DNA of 51,303 nucleotides from a virus, in IMG/VR virus record IMGVR_UViG_3300025110_000019, positions 1 to 51,303 of that record. The stretch is one strand, 5' to 3'. The stretch's first letter is position 1. Every line of letters begins with the position of its first letter. The notes beneath the pieces are model-generated. The model made no database searches, was not told the DNA's origin, and worked only from the letters and a program-made list of their open reading frames with translations. Of the stretch, positions 21,340 through 31,471 are shown piece after piece. The position numbers and the translations under genes are program-made.

Positions 21340-22269
21340 TTACTTTATTGGTTTACTTAATCCCTTGAGTACTTGAGTGAACTCTTCTATTTTTATACTA
21401 GATAATCTTATCTTAGCTTTTCTTGTTTCAGCAAACTTTTCTTTTTTAAATCTTTGTACTACATATTCTGGTATTCTAGATCTAGATGATAATATACCAT
21501 ACATAATCCATTTGTATACAGCTTCTTCACAAAACTTATGCACAACCATCTCAGCATCTGTACCCAATCCATCACTAACGTATTTAAGTACAATTGTTTT
21601 TCCAGCTAATGAAGATCCAAAATGTATATAACCTCTTTGATAATCTATATAAAACGTTCCATTAGCTTGAGCGTATTGAGGATCTAATCCATATCTTCTT
21701 CCTTTATTATCTATTTCTAAAATAGTAGAATCATCATCATGTGAACTTGAATTATCGTGTGATTGGTAATTTTGCCATGAATCACTAGGGCTTTGCTCTA
21801 TTAATGTGTCAGTACCTGTTGTTACGTCACCATCACCATCTGCATTATCAGTATCAGTAAATTGATAGCTACCATCAGCATTTTGATTTATAGCAAAAGG
21901 ATTAGATGTTTTACCTGTTGGATACAAAACCCTCTCTATACCGTCACTGTCAACTCTAGCTAACTTAACGTAGTTAACATAGTCTTGTGGTAGTGGCATA
22001 ACTAAAGTGGGTGGAATTTCTATTTCTTGAGATTTAATAGATCTAAATACATCATAAGATAACTCCTGTATAGCTCTCATGGCATGAAACTGAACATCAG
22101 TTCTATTAACTTTAGATATAAATTTCCCCTCTCCAACATGAACAATCATAAAGGCGTTAATTATATTATCTAATGTTACAAATTGATAACCACCCAAATT
22201 ACCAGTTCCTTCACCACCAAAAGCGGTTGGATAATATGACCATTGAGTTTGTCTGTCTAGTAATCCCAT
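21340..22269 (-). CDS. Head-tail connector / ring protein
   Basis: 309 residues, ATG at 22269. It starts MGLLDRQTQWSYYPTAFGGEG; the central part has helices (FHAMRAIQELSYDVFRSIKS) followed by PQDYVNYVKLARVDSDGIER, a pattern typical of podovirus adaptor or tail-tube A-like (T7 gp11-type) proteins. A C-terminal helical part has KFCEEAVYKWIMYGILSSRS. Only 2 bp separate it from the upstream 261-residue connector-like gene and 6 bp from the nozzle gene. Assignment rests on pattern and gene order. Confidence 0.65.
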   Translation of the reverse strand: MGLLDRQTQWSYYPTAFGGEGTGNLGGYQFVTLDNIINAFMIVHVGEGKFISKVNRTDVQFHAMRAIQELSYDVFRSIKSQEIEIPPTLVMPLPQDYVNYVKLARVDSDGIERVLYPTGKTSNPFAINQNADGSYQFTDTDNADGDGDVTTGTDTLIEQSPSDSWQNYQSHDNSSSHDDDSTILEIDNKGRRYGLDPQYAQANGTFYIDYQRGYIHFGSSLAGKTIVLKYVSDGLGTDAEMVVHKFCEEAVYKWIMYGILSSRSRIPEYVVQRFKKEKFAETRKAKIRLSSIKIEEFTQVLKGLSKPIK

Positions 22270-22271
22270 AA

Positions 22272-23057
22272 TTAAGTATTTTGTTCTTGTTTAGTGTTCT
22301 TTTTATCGACCATTATCGATTGTTGTAGTTCTTGTTTCCCAAGTGTTATTCCAGATAGTTCTAATATTCTAGTAACTAATGCTTCTTCATCAGATCGATG
22401 TAGTGTAAAGTGAGTAGAGGTGTTAGGGTTGTAGAGCGGTTTATCGTTAACCATCACGTAACCCCAAGTGGGATTTTCTGGCACTCTCCAATAATCAGCA
22501 GCAAACGTACTACCAGCTATAAAACCCCAAATCCAATCAGTGCCATTTAGATAGCCACTACCAACTGGTTTTAGCATAACATCACCAAAACCTCCATCTG
22601 TTCTATAAAAAACAGGTCTATCATCGCGTGGAGATGTCAAAGGGTTTTTAATCATCTTTCTAAATTCTGATTGAGTAACCTCGGTTATTAACACGGGGTC
22701 AAACTGAAGGGCACCTCCAACACCGAAGTATAACAATGAATCTAATCTATACATTTCTGGATCAAAATCTGTTGTATCTATCAAAGCACCTTGAGCCGTT
22801 CCACCAGCGTTGATACTACTGATTTCAACTCTAAATGGGTGGAGCTTTTCTTCTAGCATGCTAACCTCATCATAACCAGGTTCTTCATTACCAAACTGCT
22901 TGTGTTTAGCCATTTTAAGATTATGAAACAAGTTATCATAAACATCCATTTGCGCTTTATTTGCCAGTAAATTAAACTCTTGAGGTGTTATATATCCTCT
23001 TTGTTCTTTATTAGCTAGAGTCAAAACCTTTTGATATGCTGTATCTATGTTAATCAT
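22272..23057 (-). CDS. Connector-type structural protein
   Basis: 261 residues, ATG at 23057. Begins MINIDTAYQKVLTLANKEQR then GYITPQEFNLLANKAQMDVY, a helical N-terminus shared with small phage connector or ring proteins of Bacteroidetes podoviruses. It is the first gene after a terminator (23124-23156) and a candidate late promoter (23080-23100), opening the tail operon. It is probably a second ring of the head-tail interface; the exact ring cannot be told from sequence alone. Confidence 0.6.
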   Translation of the reverse strand: MINIDTAYQKVLTLANKEQRGYITPQEFNLLANKAQMDVYDNLFHNLKMAKHKQFGNEEPGYDEVSMLEEKLHPFRVEISSINAGGTAQGALIDTTDFDPEMYRLDSLLYFGVGGALQFDPVLITEVTQSEFRKMIKNPLTSPRDDRPVFYRTDGGFGDVMLKPVGSGYLNGTDWIWGFIAGSTFAADYWRVPENPTWGYVMVNDKPLYNPNTSTHFTLHRSDEEALVTRILELSGITLGKQELQQSIMVDKKNTKQEQNT

Positions 23058-23079
23058 TATTATTATTTTTATAATATAT

Positions 23080-23100
23080 TTTACTATATTATAGTTACAT
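23080..23100 (-). promoter_or_regulatory. Candidate late promoter of the tail operon
   Basis: Leftward reading gives ATGTAACTATA, three bases, TAGTAAA, nearly identical to 12009-12029 and ending at the same distance (35 bases) from its start codon. It lies directly downstream of an intrinsic terminator, which is where a new transcript should begin. No host-type TAnnTTTG box is evident. Confidence 0.45.
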
Positions 23101-23123
23101 AATAAAGTGGAAGGTTAGCCCCT

Positions 23124-23156
23124 AAATAAAAATAGCCACCCGAAAGGAGTGGCTAT
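23124..23156 (-). terminator. Intrinsic terminator after the 277-residue gene
   Basis: On the minus strand, ATAGCCAC pairs with GTGGCTAT across a short CT-rich loop closed by extra C/G pairs, followed by TTTTTATTT. It sits 20 bp beyond the stop of the 277-residue gene. This is a textbook rho-independent terminator separating the head genes from the tail operon. Confidence 0.85.
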
Positions 23157-23175
23157 CTTTATATATTAAAGAATG

Positions 23176-24009
23176 TTATTTTATTCTTTTTTCAATTGAA
23201 GATAAAACTTCCATACCTTCATCGGTTTTAAACCAAGCAGCTAACGCTGAATATGGATGTTCATCAAATGGAACTGTCATAAGTTTTCTATCATTAGATC
23301 CCCACATAAAAGTTCTTTGATCAGAAGATAATTTAATAACCTTCATCTCTGTAGCTTTAATACCAATATTTCTTAATCTAATATTAGGATCGTTTGCTAA
23401 GTCAATGAATAAAGATGGATTTCTTCTAGACATAACTAAAGCATCTCTCTTTATCTCAGCTGTAGACATGTCAGAAACTCTACTTCCAACCTCAACTCTC
23501 ATTATAGCCTCTACATCTTCAAAGCTTAATGATTTAGCTAAGTTCATAGCCTCTAGTTCTAATTCGATATTATCAACCTCATAACTAGCATTCTTTTGCT
23601 CATCTACCTCATAATATTTCTTATTTTTGTAAGGGTGGTATATTGATAGAAATTTTTGTAAAGTTACCTTTTCTTTTGGAACCATTAAATAACCATCCTT
23701 AAACCAAATGTGAGCTGGTCTTTTAACACCTTGCATCTCATCAACAAACACCGTTCTTTGATTTCTTGAATACCCAATCTCCCTTTCATACCCCTTCTCT
23801 TCATCGAACCAAAATATACCTTTTGATTTCAAGTGGTAAGTTAAGGGACTTGATTTACCCCTTAATACATACGCTCTATCTTTAATCTCCCAAGTGTCTC
23901 TTGTTTTAGCTTTTGTTTTAGGAGCCTCAACCTTAGGTTGTTCTTTAACAACCACTGTTTCTTCAACTATAGGTTCTTCAACTATAGTTTCTTTCTTTTT
24001 GTTTGCCAT
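23176..24009 (-). CDS. Conserved phage protein of the head region, function unknown
   Basis: 277 residues, ATG at 24009. A disordered Lys/Glu/Val-rich N-terminus (MANKKKETIVEEPIVEETVV, to about residue 35) precedes a folded part starting WEIKDRAYVLRGKSSPLTYHL; HPYKNKKYYEVDEQKN follows at about 125-140 and a helical region with FEDVEAIMRVEVGSRVSD. It lies between the capsid terminator and its own terminator, so it is a separately bounded unit just after the capsid gene. A capsid-associated role is possible but unproven. Confidence 0.65.
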   Translation of the reverse strand: MANKKKETIVEEPIVEETVVVKEQPKVEAPKTKAKTRDTWEIKDRAYVLRGKSSPLTYHLKSKGIFWFDEEKGYEREIGYSRNQRTVFVDEMQGVKRPAHIWFKDGYLMVPKEKVTLQKFLSIYHPYKNKKYYEVDEQKNASYEVDNIELELEAMNLAKSLSFEDVEAIMRVEVGSRVSDMSTAEIKRDALVMSRRNPSLFIDLANDPNIRLRNIGIKATEMKVIKLSSDQRTFMWGSNDRKLMTVPFDEHPYSALAAWFKTDEGMEVLSSIEKRIK

Positions 24010-24032
24010 AATATAATATAATAAAAATTAAT

Positions 24033-24075
24033 AAATAAAAGAAAAGGGCGGAGTGCTTTTACATGCATGCCGCCC
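24033..24075 (-). terminator. Intrinsic terminator behind the major capsid gene
   Basis: Leftward reading: GGGCGG (24075-24070) pairs with CCGCCC (24051-24046) over an 18-base loop, followed by TTTTCTTTTATTT. It starts 18 bp after the capsid stop codon. The stem is short but all G/C in an AT-rich genome. It would cap the capsid transcript and attenuate downstream expression. Confidence 0.75.
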
Positions 24076-24093
24076 AAATCTTAATTGTTGTTA

Positions 24094-25617
24094 TTAGTAA
24101 GAACCCTCACCTTCTAACAGCACAAAGTTATTAGCACCTTGAGTAATTAAACATCTTTCAGTTAAGAAGTTCATTCTCATTGCGTCAATGTCATTTGTTG
24201 TTGCTCCAACAGAACCAGTAGTCCAAGTTTTGAATCTTCTGTCTTCCATTTGAGAAGTTCGGTATCTAACGTGTAAAAACGGTCTCTTTAAGTTTTTACC
24301 TAAAGTTTGATCGTACACACTAGTTACACCAGCAGGAACCATAACACCTCTAACGTGGTTTTCTACATCTAGCATACCACCTCTTGTAGATACGTCATTT
24401 AAGTATTTCCAATCTGTTTTATAAAAGTCATAAGAACCTCTTCTAAAACCATTGAAACCTAAATTTAATGCCATGTCTTCAGAGTTGTCAAATACACCGT
24501 AAGATGTACCACCAGCACCATAAGCACTTTGTCCAGCTAACATTTCATCTATTCCTAAAGAAAGATCTCTATTGCAGAACATCATGTATTCCTCAATAGC
24601 GCCTTGAGTGTCAAGTTGTTTTAATATTTCATCAAAATCATCTAACATATTAGCTGTTGACCAAGATCCAGCCGCTGTATCTAAAAGACCGTCATAAACG
24701 TTTCCTCTAGCTCTAAGTGCTGCAAATAAACCTTCAGTACCTTCGATTGTAGTGTTTGTACCATAACCAGTTAAGTGATCAGTTGTTGTTCCATCAGCGT
24801 TAGCGTCAGTTAACTCGTGTTCAACTAAAACCATTTCACAGTAATCAGAGAAACGAGATCTAGTGTCACCAGCTGATTTTAAATACCACATGTAACCATT
24901 CTGTCCGTCTTCACCTGTAACTTCAACCCAACCAATTTGAGCAGCATCAGATCCTGAGATCTCATACATATCTTTAATTATAACTGGTTTGTTACCGTAT
25001 GATTTGAACTGAGGCTTTAAAGCTTCTGTTCTACCTGTAGTACCTTTTGAATACTCAGATCCAAAAACAAACATATTAGTAACCATCGTAAGATCAGCTG
25101 TACCAACATCTACCATGCCTGTAAGTGCTGCACTTAAAAGAACACCAGTAGCTTGAGTTACCGTTTGACCACCTACACTTGCTGTTGCTACTGCGTTAAC
25201 ATAACCTTTAACATTAGAATTAACATCTGATAAAATTACCAAATCACCTTTTCTAACACCAGCTGCAGTTGAACCATACATTGTGTTACCATCAATATCT
25301 TGTACTATTGTAAATACAAACGTATCAGGTGTTCCAGCAGTATAATTACAGTTACCTTTAAAATGCAAGTGTAATCTACCCTGCTCTGACCAAACTACTT
25401 GATCTGAACTCATTGGTTCTTCTGCGCCAACCATTTCTAAGAAGCCTGAAACTGTTCTGTTACCAAATACCTCAGCTTCTTTCTCCATAAGGTCTGGTAA
25501 ATATTGTTGCCCCCAGTCGTTCCCTGCACCACTAGTAAAGTCAATGTAATTTGACGATAACGTTTGTTGTAATGGTGAAGGATTCGCGTTAGCGGCACCT
25601 GTCATTGTTGTTGCCAT
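24094..25617 (-). CDS. Major capsid protein
   Basis: 507 residues, ATG at 25617. It follows the acidic scaffold-like gene by 6 bp and precedes a strong terminator, the usual setting for the most highly expressed head gene. The N-terminal arm (residues 1-35, SPLQQTLSSNYIDFTSG) is followed by WGQQYLPDLMEKEAEVFGNR and a domain with VSGFLEMVGAEEPMSSDQVV, consistent with an HK97-fold capsid protein of Bacteroidetes podoviruses; late residues LKRPFLHVRYRTSQMEDRRF also fit. It ends LLEGEGSY. The call rests on order (TerL, portal, scaffold, capsid), size and sequence character. Confidence 0.85.
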   Translation of the reverse strand: MATTMTGAANANPSPLQQTLSSNYIDFTSGAGNDWGQQYLPDLMEKEAEVFGNRTVSGFLEMVGAEEPMSSDQVVWSEQGRLHLHFKGNCNYTAGTPDTFVFTIVQDIDGNTMYGSTAAGVRKGDLVILSDVNSNVKGYVNAVATASVGGQTVTQATGVLLSAALTGMVDVGTADLTMVTNMFVFGSEYSKGTTGRTEALKPQFKSYGNKPVIIKDMYEISGSDAAQIGWVEVTGEDGQNGYMWYLKSAGDTRSRFSDYCEMVLVEHELTDANADGTTTDHLTGYGTNTTIEGTEGLFAALRARGNVYDGLLDTAAGSWSTANMLDDFDEILKQLDTQGAIEEYMMFCNRDLSLGIDEMLAGQSAYGAGGTSYGVFDNSEDMALNLGFNGFRRGSYDFYKTDWKYLNDVSTRGGMLDVENHVRGVMVPAGVTSVYDQTLGKNLKRPFLHVRYRTSQMEDRRFKTWTTGSVGATTNDIDAMRMNFLTERCLITQGANNFVLLEGEGSY

Positions 25618-25623
25618 AATTTA

Positions 25624-26823
25624 TTATTTTAAATTTTTTCTATTTTTAATTTTTAACTTTAAACCGTCAGTAGAATCTCCTAGTACTTTATATTTAATTC
25701 CTCCAACATTAACCTCTCCATGAGTTTTACGTGGATCCATATCTATATTCTTGTCTTTAGCAACTTGTCCCTTGATAGCATCTGCTCTCCCTTGTTCATA
25801 AAAATGTTTAGCGACAGCATCCGCATTCATGGCTGTGAATAAAGACTTATGATAACCCGCTGCGTCATTAATAGTTTTTGATTCTTTGTCAACAAACTTA
25901 TTGACAAAATTATTAATATCACTTTGATTTGTCTTTACCTCATCTGCATTTTTAACATTAAACCTAAATCTCTTGTCTCCAACTTGATAATCAAAACCTT
26001 TGAAATCTTTATTAAAGACACTATCAGTTTTTAGTTTAAATTGCTTTTTGTTTGCTTCAGTTAGTTTCTTCTGCTTTTCGGTATCTTTATTGTATCTATT
26101 AAAAAAATCCATAGCTTTTTTAGCTTCAGGTGTTAACCTTTCGCCAGCTCTAATTTCTTCATAGTATTTAGACTTTTGCCCGTCTAAGTGGGCTTTAGCC
26201 TCGGCAACTTGCTCTTTGAGGGCTATTTTTTTTCTTTGTATTACCTTAGGATCATCTTCATCTTCATCGAATCCGAATTTATCTTCCAGTAAATAATTTC
26301 TTTCTTCTGGACTTAAATGAGATTTTGTATCTCTATAGTACTCATCTAGTACTTCAGAGTCATCCATTTTAGAGATATCTCTATTTAGTTTTACGTAGTC
26401 ATTTAAATCACCACCAGTCTCTTCCATAAACTTAATTAGTTTCTCTACTTTTTCAGGTAGTGGTTGACCTGTTTGTTTAGCTTCAGCAATAGCTTCTTCT
26501 ATCTTTTCTTCAGTTTCAACAAGATCTTCTTCTGTTATCTCCTCTAATACTGGAACATCATTATCTTGTTTAACCTCCTCTTTTGCTTCAACCTTATTGT
26601 CCTCAACCACATCTTCTTTAGTCTCTGGTTCTGGATTGACTACGACCACATCTTCGTCAACGGGTTGTTTTTCAACCTCTTCATTTTCGAATTGTGGTTT
26701 TGAAAGATCAATTTTAGTTGGTTCATTATTCTTTTCGTTTGAATAAGTTCTTTTTTTGATTTTTAGTTTTCCAACTTTATCGTCTATTTTAGGTTCTTCA
26801 ACCTTTTTTGTTTCTTCTGCCAT
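25624..26823 (-). CDS. Capsid scaffolding protein candidate
   Basis: 399 residues, ATG at 26823. It is highly charged: a Glu/Val/Lys-rich, low-complexity first third (to about residue 120), then helical coiled-coil-like sequence (KIALKEQVAEAKAHLDGQKS), and a basic C-terminus (LKLKIKNRKNLK). There is no hydrophobic core typical of an enzyme. Position between portal and capsid genes, acidity and basic helical tail match scaffolding proteins, whose C-terminus binds the capsid shell. Inference from composition and order. Confidence 0.7.
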   Translation of the reverse strand: MAEETKKVEEPKIDDKVGKLKIKKRTYSNEKNNEPTKIDLSKPQFENEEVEKQPVDEDVVVVNPEPETKEDVVEDNKVEAKEEVKQDNDVPVLEEITEEDLVETEEKIEEAIAEAKQTGQPLPEKVEKLIKFMEETGGDLNDYVKLNRDISKMDDSEVLDEYYRDTKSHLSPEERNYLLEDKFGFDEDEDDPKVIQRKKIALKEQVAEAKAHLDGQKSKYYEEIRAGERLTPEAKKAMDFFNRYNKDTEKQKKLTEANKKQFKLKTDSVFNKDFKGFDYQVGDKRFRFNVKNADEVKTNQSDINNFVNKFVDKESKTINDAAGYHKSLFTAMNADAVAKHFYEQGRADAIKGQVAKDKNIDMDPRKTHGEVNVGGIKYKVLGDSTDGLKLKIKNRKNLK

Positions 26824-26849
26824 AATAAAATTTTATAAAATATTAAATA

Positions 26850-29240
26850 TTAGAGGTCGAATCTTTCCATGTTCGCTCCTCCCGTTAGTATATCATTACC
26901 TGAAGATTCAAATTTATTAACAGAATCTTCCTCTTTTCTTTTGTTTATCATATTCATCTGATGCGCAGCCTGCATGTCTACTCTTTGATCTCTTCTATTT
27001 TCTCTAGCATTTTCTAGTTCAGTGTTTGTTTGTCTTTTAGAGTTTTCTAACTGCGTGTTTAAATCAAATTCAAATTGCATTAAGTCTTTTTTAACAGCCG
27101 CTTCTTGTTGTAAGTATTGTATCCTTAATTGATTCTTAGCCTGTTCTAATTGTGTTTCACTTTCAGTTTTAGCTTGATTCTTCTGAACTTCAGCTTGAGC
27201 TGCTGCCTGCTGTTGTTGAGCGTTAGCTTGAGCTTGAGCTTGAATATTTTGTTGCTGCATTCTTTGATCTCTCTCTATCTTCTTCTTTCTTTTAACTTTA
27301 AGTAGTTTATTAGCCAACTTAGTATTCCTTATTTCTCTAAGATCAATAGCATCATCTAAATCTATTGTTTGTTGTTGGAGTGCTGCTTGTATGTTATTCT
27401 CTAACATAGCTTTCTCTTCCTCATCTGGTAGTAATTCTATAAATATACCGAAGTCATGAAGATGTAATTCCGTTAACTCACTTAACGTAGCTACATTATG
27501 AGCACCAATAGCTCTAATAAAAGCTTCTGCTGTAGGTGAGTATTCAATTATATCAGCTATTCTTAAAGATAAACACTCTGCTCCTTTTGCTGTTAAGAAC
27601 AACATTGACTGTAATATATGTCTAGTAGCTGTATTTGAATTAGCTGCCGCCATTTTTTGAATACCAACTAAAGCGTGTCTATCAGGAGTACTAGCATCTC
27701 TAGCTTCATTTAACCCGGTTACATCCCTTATCATTTGCATATAATAATTATAAGTTGTAATAAGACTTTGTATTTTGTTTCCTCCCGCTCCATTTTGTAT
27801 TTGTTGAATTGGCACTTTAGCTGGATTTTGATCTCCTTCAGATGTGAAACTTCTACCAACAACACTACCAGTTTGGAAAAACATATTTAAAGCTTCTTGC
27901 GGATTGTAGTTTGTTCCATTACCAAGATCAACCTCAGCTAAACCATCAACATCTAAGAATACTCCATCTGGAACCATTCTAGCCATTACTTGTTGTAGTT
28001 TCAAGTGGGTTAATTGAATCATATCAGCGAATCCCGTTATTCTACCAACTAGAGATTCAATTTTACCATTGTACATTCTTGGTGCAACAATTTGATAATT
28101 CATTTTAACTTTAGTAAAATCTGAATCACTCCTCATCATATTAGGCGCCATTTGCCATTTCAACAACTTATCACAACCCAATATATAAACCCCCTCGTAT
28201 AAACACTCTATAACTCTTTCTAGTTTTTTATAATCTCCATCTTTTCCCTCAGGAGGATTAAATGTATCATCTTTTTGTAATACTTTTTCTGCACCAGTTC
28301 CAGTTGTCTTTAATTTATAAACATCATTTGCGTGAGTTTTAAAGTTAAAATATAGAACACTTACTTTATTTTTATCTCTATTTGCTCTGCTATTAATAGG
28401 ATCTACAGATTTCTTAGTTATTTCTTCAATTTCTCTTTCTGATAAGTCATGAAACTCTTTAGCTAATTCGTTTATAGGTATCTCTTTCACCTCCCCAATA
28501 TAATATATATCTTCAAAATAAGGTGATTCAGTATAAGAGTAAATTAAATTAGCTGGATCAACATATTGAACCCTCGCCCCACTGCTCCAATCAAATGTAG
28601 TTTTTGTTGCTCCTATACCTATAGTAGTTAAATCATATAAACATCTACGTCTTATTAAATCATAATCGCTACCTTCTAATAAAACATTGATAGCTTGTTC
28701 TTCTGCTAATTCAACAGCTTGCTTATACTCTAGCTGCATGTGTAATTTTAATTCTTCTTCAGTATCTGGTAGTGTCTCAGGATCATTTTCATATAAATCT
28801 ATACCTGTTCCACCTTTAACAGTATCTTTAAAATCTTTAGAACGCATATCACGAAGCATTGACTCCATGTACTCTGTACGTGCACTAACACCAAATTGAT
28901 CCTGTGAGAAGCAGTTAACTTCATAAGCTCTATTAGCCATTCCATTTACAACTATGTCTACAAACTTTGGAATAATTGGTACAGGTTTCCAATCTAAGTT
29001 CAAGTAAGATAAGTCACCATTTATTGATAACTCATTCTTATATTTTTGAACAGATTGTTCTCCTCTAGCATATAATCTTAAATTATGAAAGTTATTTATA
29101 TGACCACTATATTTGGATGTGGCTCCAGTAAACCATTCGTGTCTTATTGCTCTAGCTACCTTTAAACCATAGTCATGGCTCATTTTTTCAATATCACTAA
29201 CCGCTTGAGACGGGAAATTTTTTACGATAGACTCTATCAT
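26850..29240 (-). CDS. Portal protein
   Basis: 796 residues, ATG at 29240, overlapping the TerL stop by 4 bp (ATGA). It starts MIESIVKNFPSQAVSDIEKM and has portal-like features: LRLYARGEQSVQKYKNELSI, a PIIPKFVDIVVNGMANRAYE segment and a TGLNEARDAST crown-side motif. The C-terminus (about 640-770) is a long Gln/Ala-rich coiled coil (QQQQAAAQAEVQKNQAKTES) that would form the barrel. It is larger than the T7 portal (536 residues) but similar to those of Bacteroidetes podoviruses. It is the dodecameric ring through which DNA is packaged. Confidence 0.85.
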   Translation of the reverse strand: MIESIVKNFPSQAVSDIEKMSHDYGLKVARAIRHEWFTGATSKYSGHINNFHNLRLYARGEQSVQKYKNELSINGDLSYLNLDWKPVPIIPKFVDIVVNGMANRAYEVNCFSQDQFGVSARTEYMESMLRDMRSKDFKDTVKGGTGIDLYENDPETLPDTEEELKLHMQLEYKQAVELAEEQAINVLLEGSDYDLIRRRCLYDLTTIGIGATKTTFDWSSGARVQYVDPANLIYSYTESPYFEDIYYIGEVKEIPINELAKEFHDLSEREIEEITKKSVDPINSRANRDKNKVSVLYFNFKTHANDVYKLKTTGTGAEKVLQKDDTFNPPEGKDGDYKKLERVIECLYEGVYILGCDKLLKWQMAPNMMRSDSDFTKVKMNYQIVAPRMYNGKIESLVGRITGFADMIQLTHLKLQQVMARMVPDGVFLDVDGLAEVDLGNGTNYNPQEALNMFFQTGSVVGRSFTSEGDQNPAKVPIQQIQNGAGGNKIQSLITTYNYYMQMIRDVTGLNEARDASTPDRHALVGIQKMAAANSNTATRHILQSMLFLTAKGAECLSLRIADIIEYSPTAEAFIRAIGAHNVATLSELTELHLHDFGIFIELLPDEEEKAMLENNIQAALQQQTIDLDDAIDLREIRNTKLANKLLKVKRKKKIERDQRMQQQNIQAQAQANAQQQQAAAQAEVQKNQAKTESETQLEQAKNQLRIQYLQQEAAVKKDLMQFEFDLNTQLENSKRQTNTELENARENRRDQRVDMQAAHQMNMINKRKEEDSVNKFESSGNDILTGGANMERFDL

Positions 29241-31471
29241 GTTTTTTGTTTTATTATTGTTGATTGAAATCCTTTATTACTATACTTGGATATGTTTAGG
29301 TTTATTGGTTCTTTTTTTATCTCTGGATTTGGTCTATACAAATGTCTATTACAAGCCATTATAGCTAAACCAGAACTTATTGTTGCATCATGCTTTGTTC
29401 TCTTGTTTATGTCAAACCTACACCAATCATTTAATGTTTCATTAAAATACATTGCCCCGTATGTACCATCTTGTAGTAATCCTACGTGATCATTGATATA
29501 CATTTCGATTGCTGCAGCATGTGCTTGTTTTATGTCTTCACTAGAGTTTGGTATTCCACCAACCTCTTTCTCTGCTACAGATAGTTTATTCCAAACTTTA
29601 TCTGGTCTATTCATACTAAACCCTCTGTACCCTCTTCTTCTAAGATAATATAAAAGTCTAGGTTTATTATTCTCAGCAAGTATTGGCATTCCATAAAACA
29701 CTAGTGCCATTAAAATATCTTCAAAGAATATCTCAGCTGTTTGTGGTCTAGCTATATATTCTAAAAAGAATGTATTAGCTGGAGCGTCTTCCATTGAGAA
29801 TTTAGTTAATCCATGTAAGGCTCCTTTAGAACCTCTATTGTCTACTGTTCCTGATATATCATATGAATCACATCCGAATGCTCCCATATGTTCGTTACCT
29901 GGATATTTTACGCCATTCTTTAATATAACGTTGTTTTGTAGTTTACCATTTGGAACCCAACTAACTTTGAATCTACCATTTGGGTCTGGGTTAAACACCA
30001 CTTGAGTATCTTTAACACCATTAGTCCATTGAAAGTTTCCAGTTGTTAATACAGACGAATTTCTATTACCTTCATTATAGTCTATTTGTTCATATATCTT
30101 CACTAAATTAAATAAACTATTCTTCGTCTCATCTCTAAAAGCGTGCTCTTCTGTTCTTGGAAACTGACGGTAAAATTCATTTAAAGCATCTTGATCGTCT
30201 TTTAATCCTTCAGCTTCATTATTCCAGTGGTTTATAACACCTTGATCTATATCTACTCCATGTGGATCGAATCTCTCGTGTTCAGGATCATTAAATACTG
30301 GTTGTCCATATTCATCAATGAAACCTTCGTAGTTCCATTCCATAGGTATAAAAAGGGAGTATAACCCTGATTTTGTTTGTCCGTTTCTATTTCTTTTTGT
30401 AACATCTGAGTTATAGTATAAGTTTTTAAAATTATCTCCTCCTTTATCTAACGCGTTACTTGTTGATCCCATCATACACTTACCAACTATTCTACTACCT
30501 AATCGTAAACAAGTTTTTGTAACTCTCCAGTTGTTTTTTATATTATCAGGTCTCTCCCATTTACCACTCTCATCATGCACTAATAAAGAAAGTTTTTCAC
30601 CGTCATAACTATTATCACCTGTATTCTTCCAGTCAATAGTTGTATCTAATCCTTCCATATCATCTTGCTCCTCTCGTTCCCTCATTTTCTTTCGAGTAAA
30701 CTTTTTAGCAGGAATCCTATAAGCTAGTTCGGACTTTGGTCGATCCATACCATCTTGTATAGGTTTGAAGAAAAATGGGTAATTCAAACTAATCGGTACT
30801 ACCTTGTCTGTAAACATTTTCTTTGCATCACCACCGGTTTTAGATAATATCCCATATCTACTATCACTTGATATTGTGGCTAGGTTTACAGTTTCAGCTG
30901 AGCTCATAAAAGAAAATCCAGAACGTCTATTTTTTAAATAACACATCCCATAACATCTCTTATCCGCTTTGCAAGCCTCCCAAAATATAAAGAACAATCT
31001 ATTAGCCTCTCTAAAATCGGGAGCTCCAACATCTATCTTACTCCACTGTAAATACATATAGTGCGTACCTGTTATGTAGGTTGGTTTACCATTATTCATA
31101 AACCAAAATCCTTCTTCTCTTCTCCTAAACTCTTCGTCTATATATCCATAATGTTTTTCTTTAAAATCATCTGGATACTCTTGCCAATCAAACACCGTTT
31201 TAATTCTTTTAAAATCAGGGTTAGTAGGGAATTGTCTCCATTTTTGTTCTGATTTTATTTTACTATAAGAATATACTTCTTTTGGTTGTTTTGGTAAAGC
31301 TATTTGAAAACCCTGTATTTCTAATATCTCACCTATCATTCCAGTTTTAGATATAGAAACTATATTGCTCTCTTTATTATATCCATACTCCCATTTCTTA
31401 GACTTATTAAGTCTTTTAATGGTATTTAATTTTACAGGTTCCACAACCTTGTATAGAGTTTGCTCGTACAT
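29237..31471 (-). CDS. terL: Terminase large subunit
   Basis: 744 residues, ATG at 31471, the packaging motor. The ATPase part has a variant P-loop KNRRSGFS at about 180-187 instead of GxxxxGK, and Walker B LLVHDE at about 296-301. The C-terminal nuclease domain shows acidic residues in FGCDSYDIS (D535, D538) and EIFFEDILMALVFYG. The replaced P-loop with arginines is the form seen in crAss-like and other Bacteroidetes phage terminases. It starts next to the TerS candidate and overlaps the portal start, a standard packaging operon. Confidence 0.9.
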   Translation of the reverse strand: MYEQTLYKVVEPVKLNTIKRLNKSKKWEYGYNKESNIVSISKTGMIGEILEIQGFQIALPKQPKEVYSYSKIKSEQKWRQFPTNPDFKRIKTVFDWQEYPDDFKEKHYGYIDEEFRRREEGFWFMNNGKPTYITGTHYMYLQWSKIDVGAPDFREANRLFFIFWEACKADKRCYGMCYLKNRRSGFSFMSSAETVNLATISSDSRYGILSKTGGDAKKMFTDKVVPISLNYPFFFKPIQDGMDRPKSELAYRIPAKKFTRKKMREREEQDDMEGLDTTIDWKNTGDNSYDGEKLSLLVHDESGKWERPDNIKNNWRVTKTCLRLGSRIVGKCMMGSTSNALDKGGDNFKNLYYNSDVTKRNRNGQTKSGLYSLFIPMEWNYEGFIDEYGQPVFNDPEHERFDPHGVDIDQGVINHWNNEAEGLKDDQDALNEFYRQFPRTEEHAFRDETKNSLFNLVKIYEQIDYNEGNRNSSVLTTGNFQWTNGVKDTQVVFNPDPNGRFKVSWVPNGKLQNNVILKNGVKYPGNEHMGAFGCDSYDISGTVDNRGSKGALHGLTKFSMEDAPANTFFLEYIARPQTAEIFFEDILMALVFYGMPILAENNKPRLLYYLRRRGYRGFSMNRPDKVWNKLSVAEKEVGGIPNSSEDIKQAHAAAIEMYINDHVGLLQDGTYGAMYFNETLNDWCRFDINKRTKHDATISSGLAIMACNRHLYRPNPEIKKEPINLNISKYSNKGFQSTIIKQKT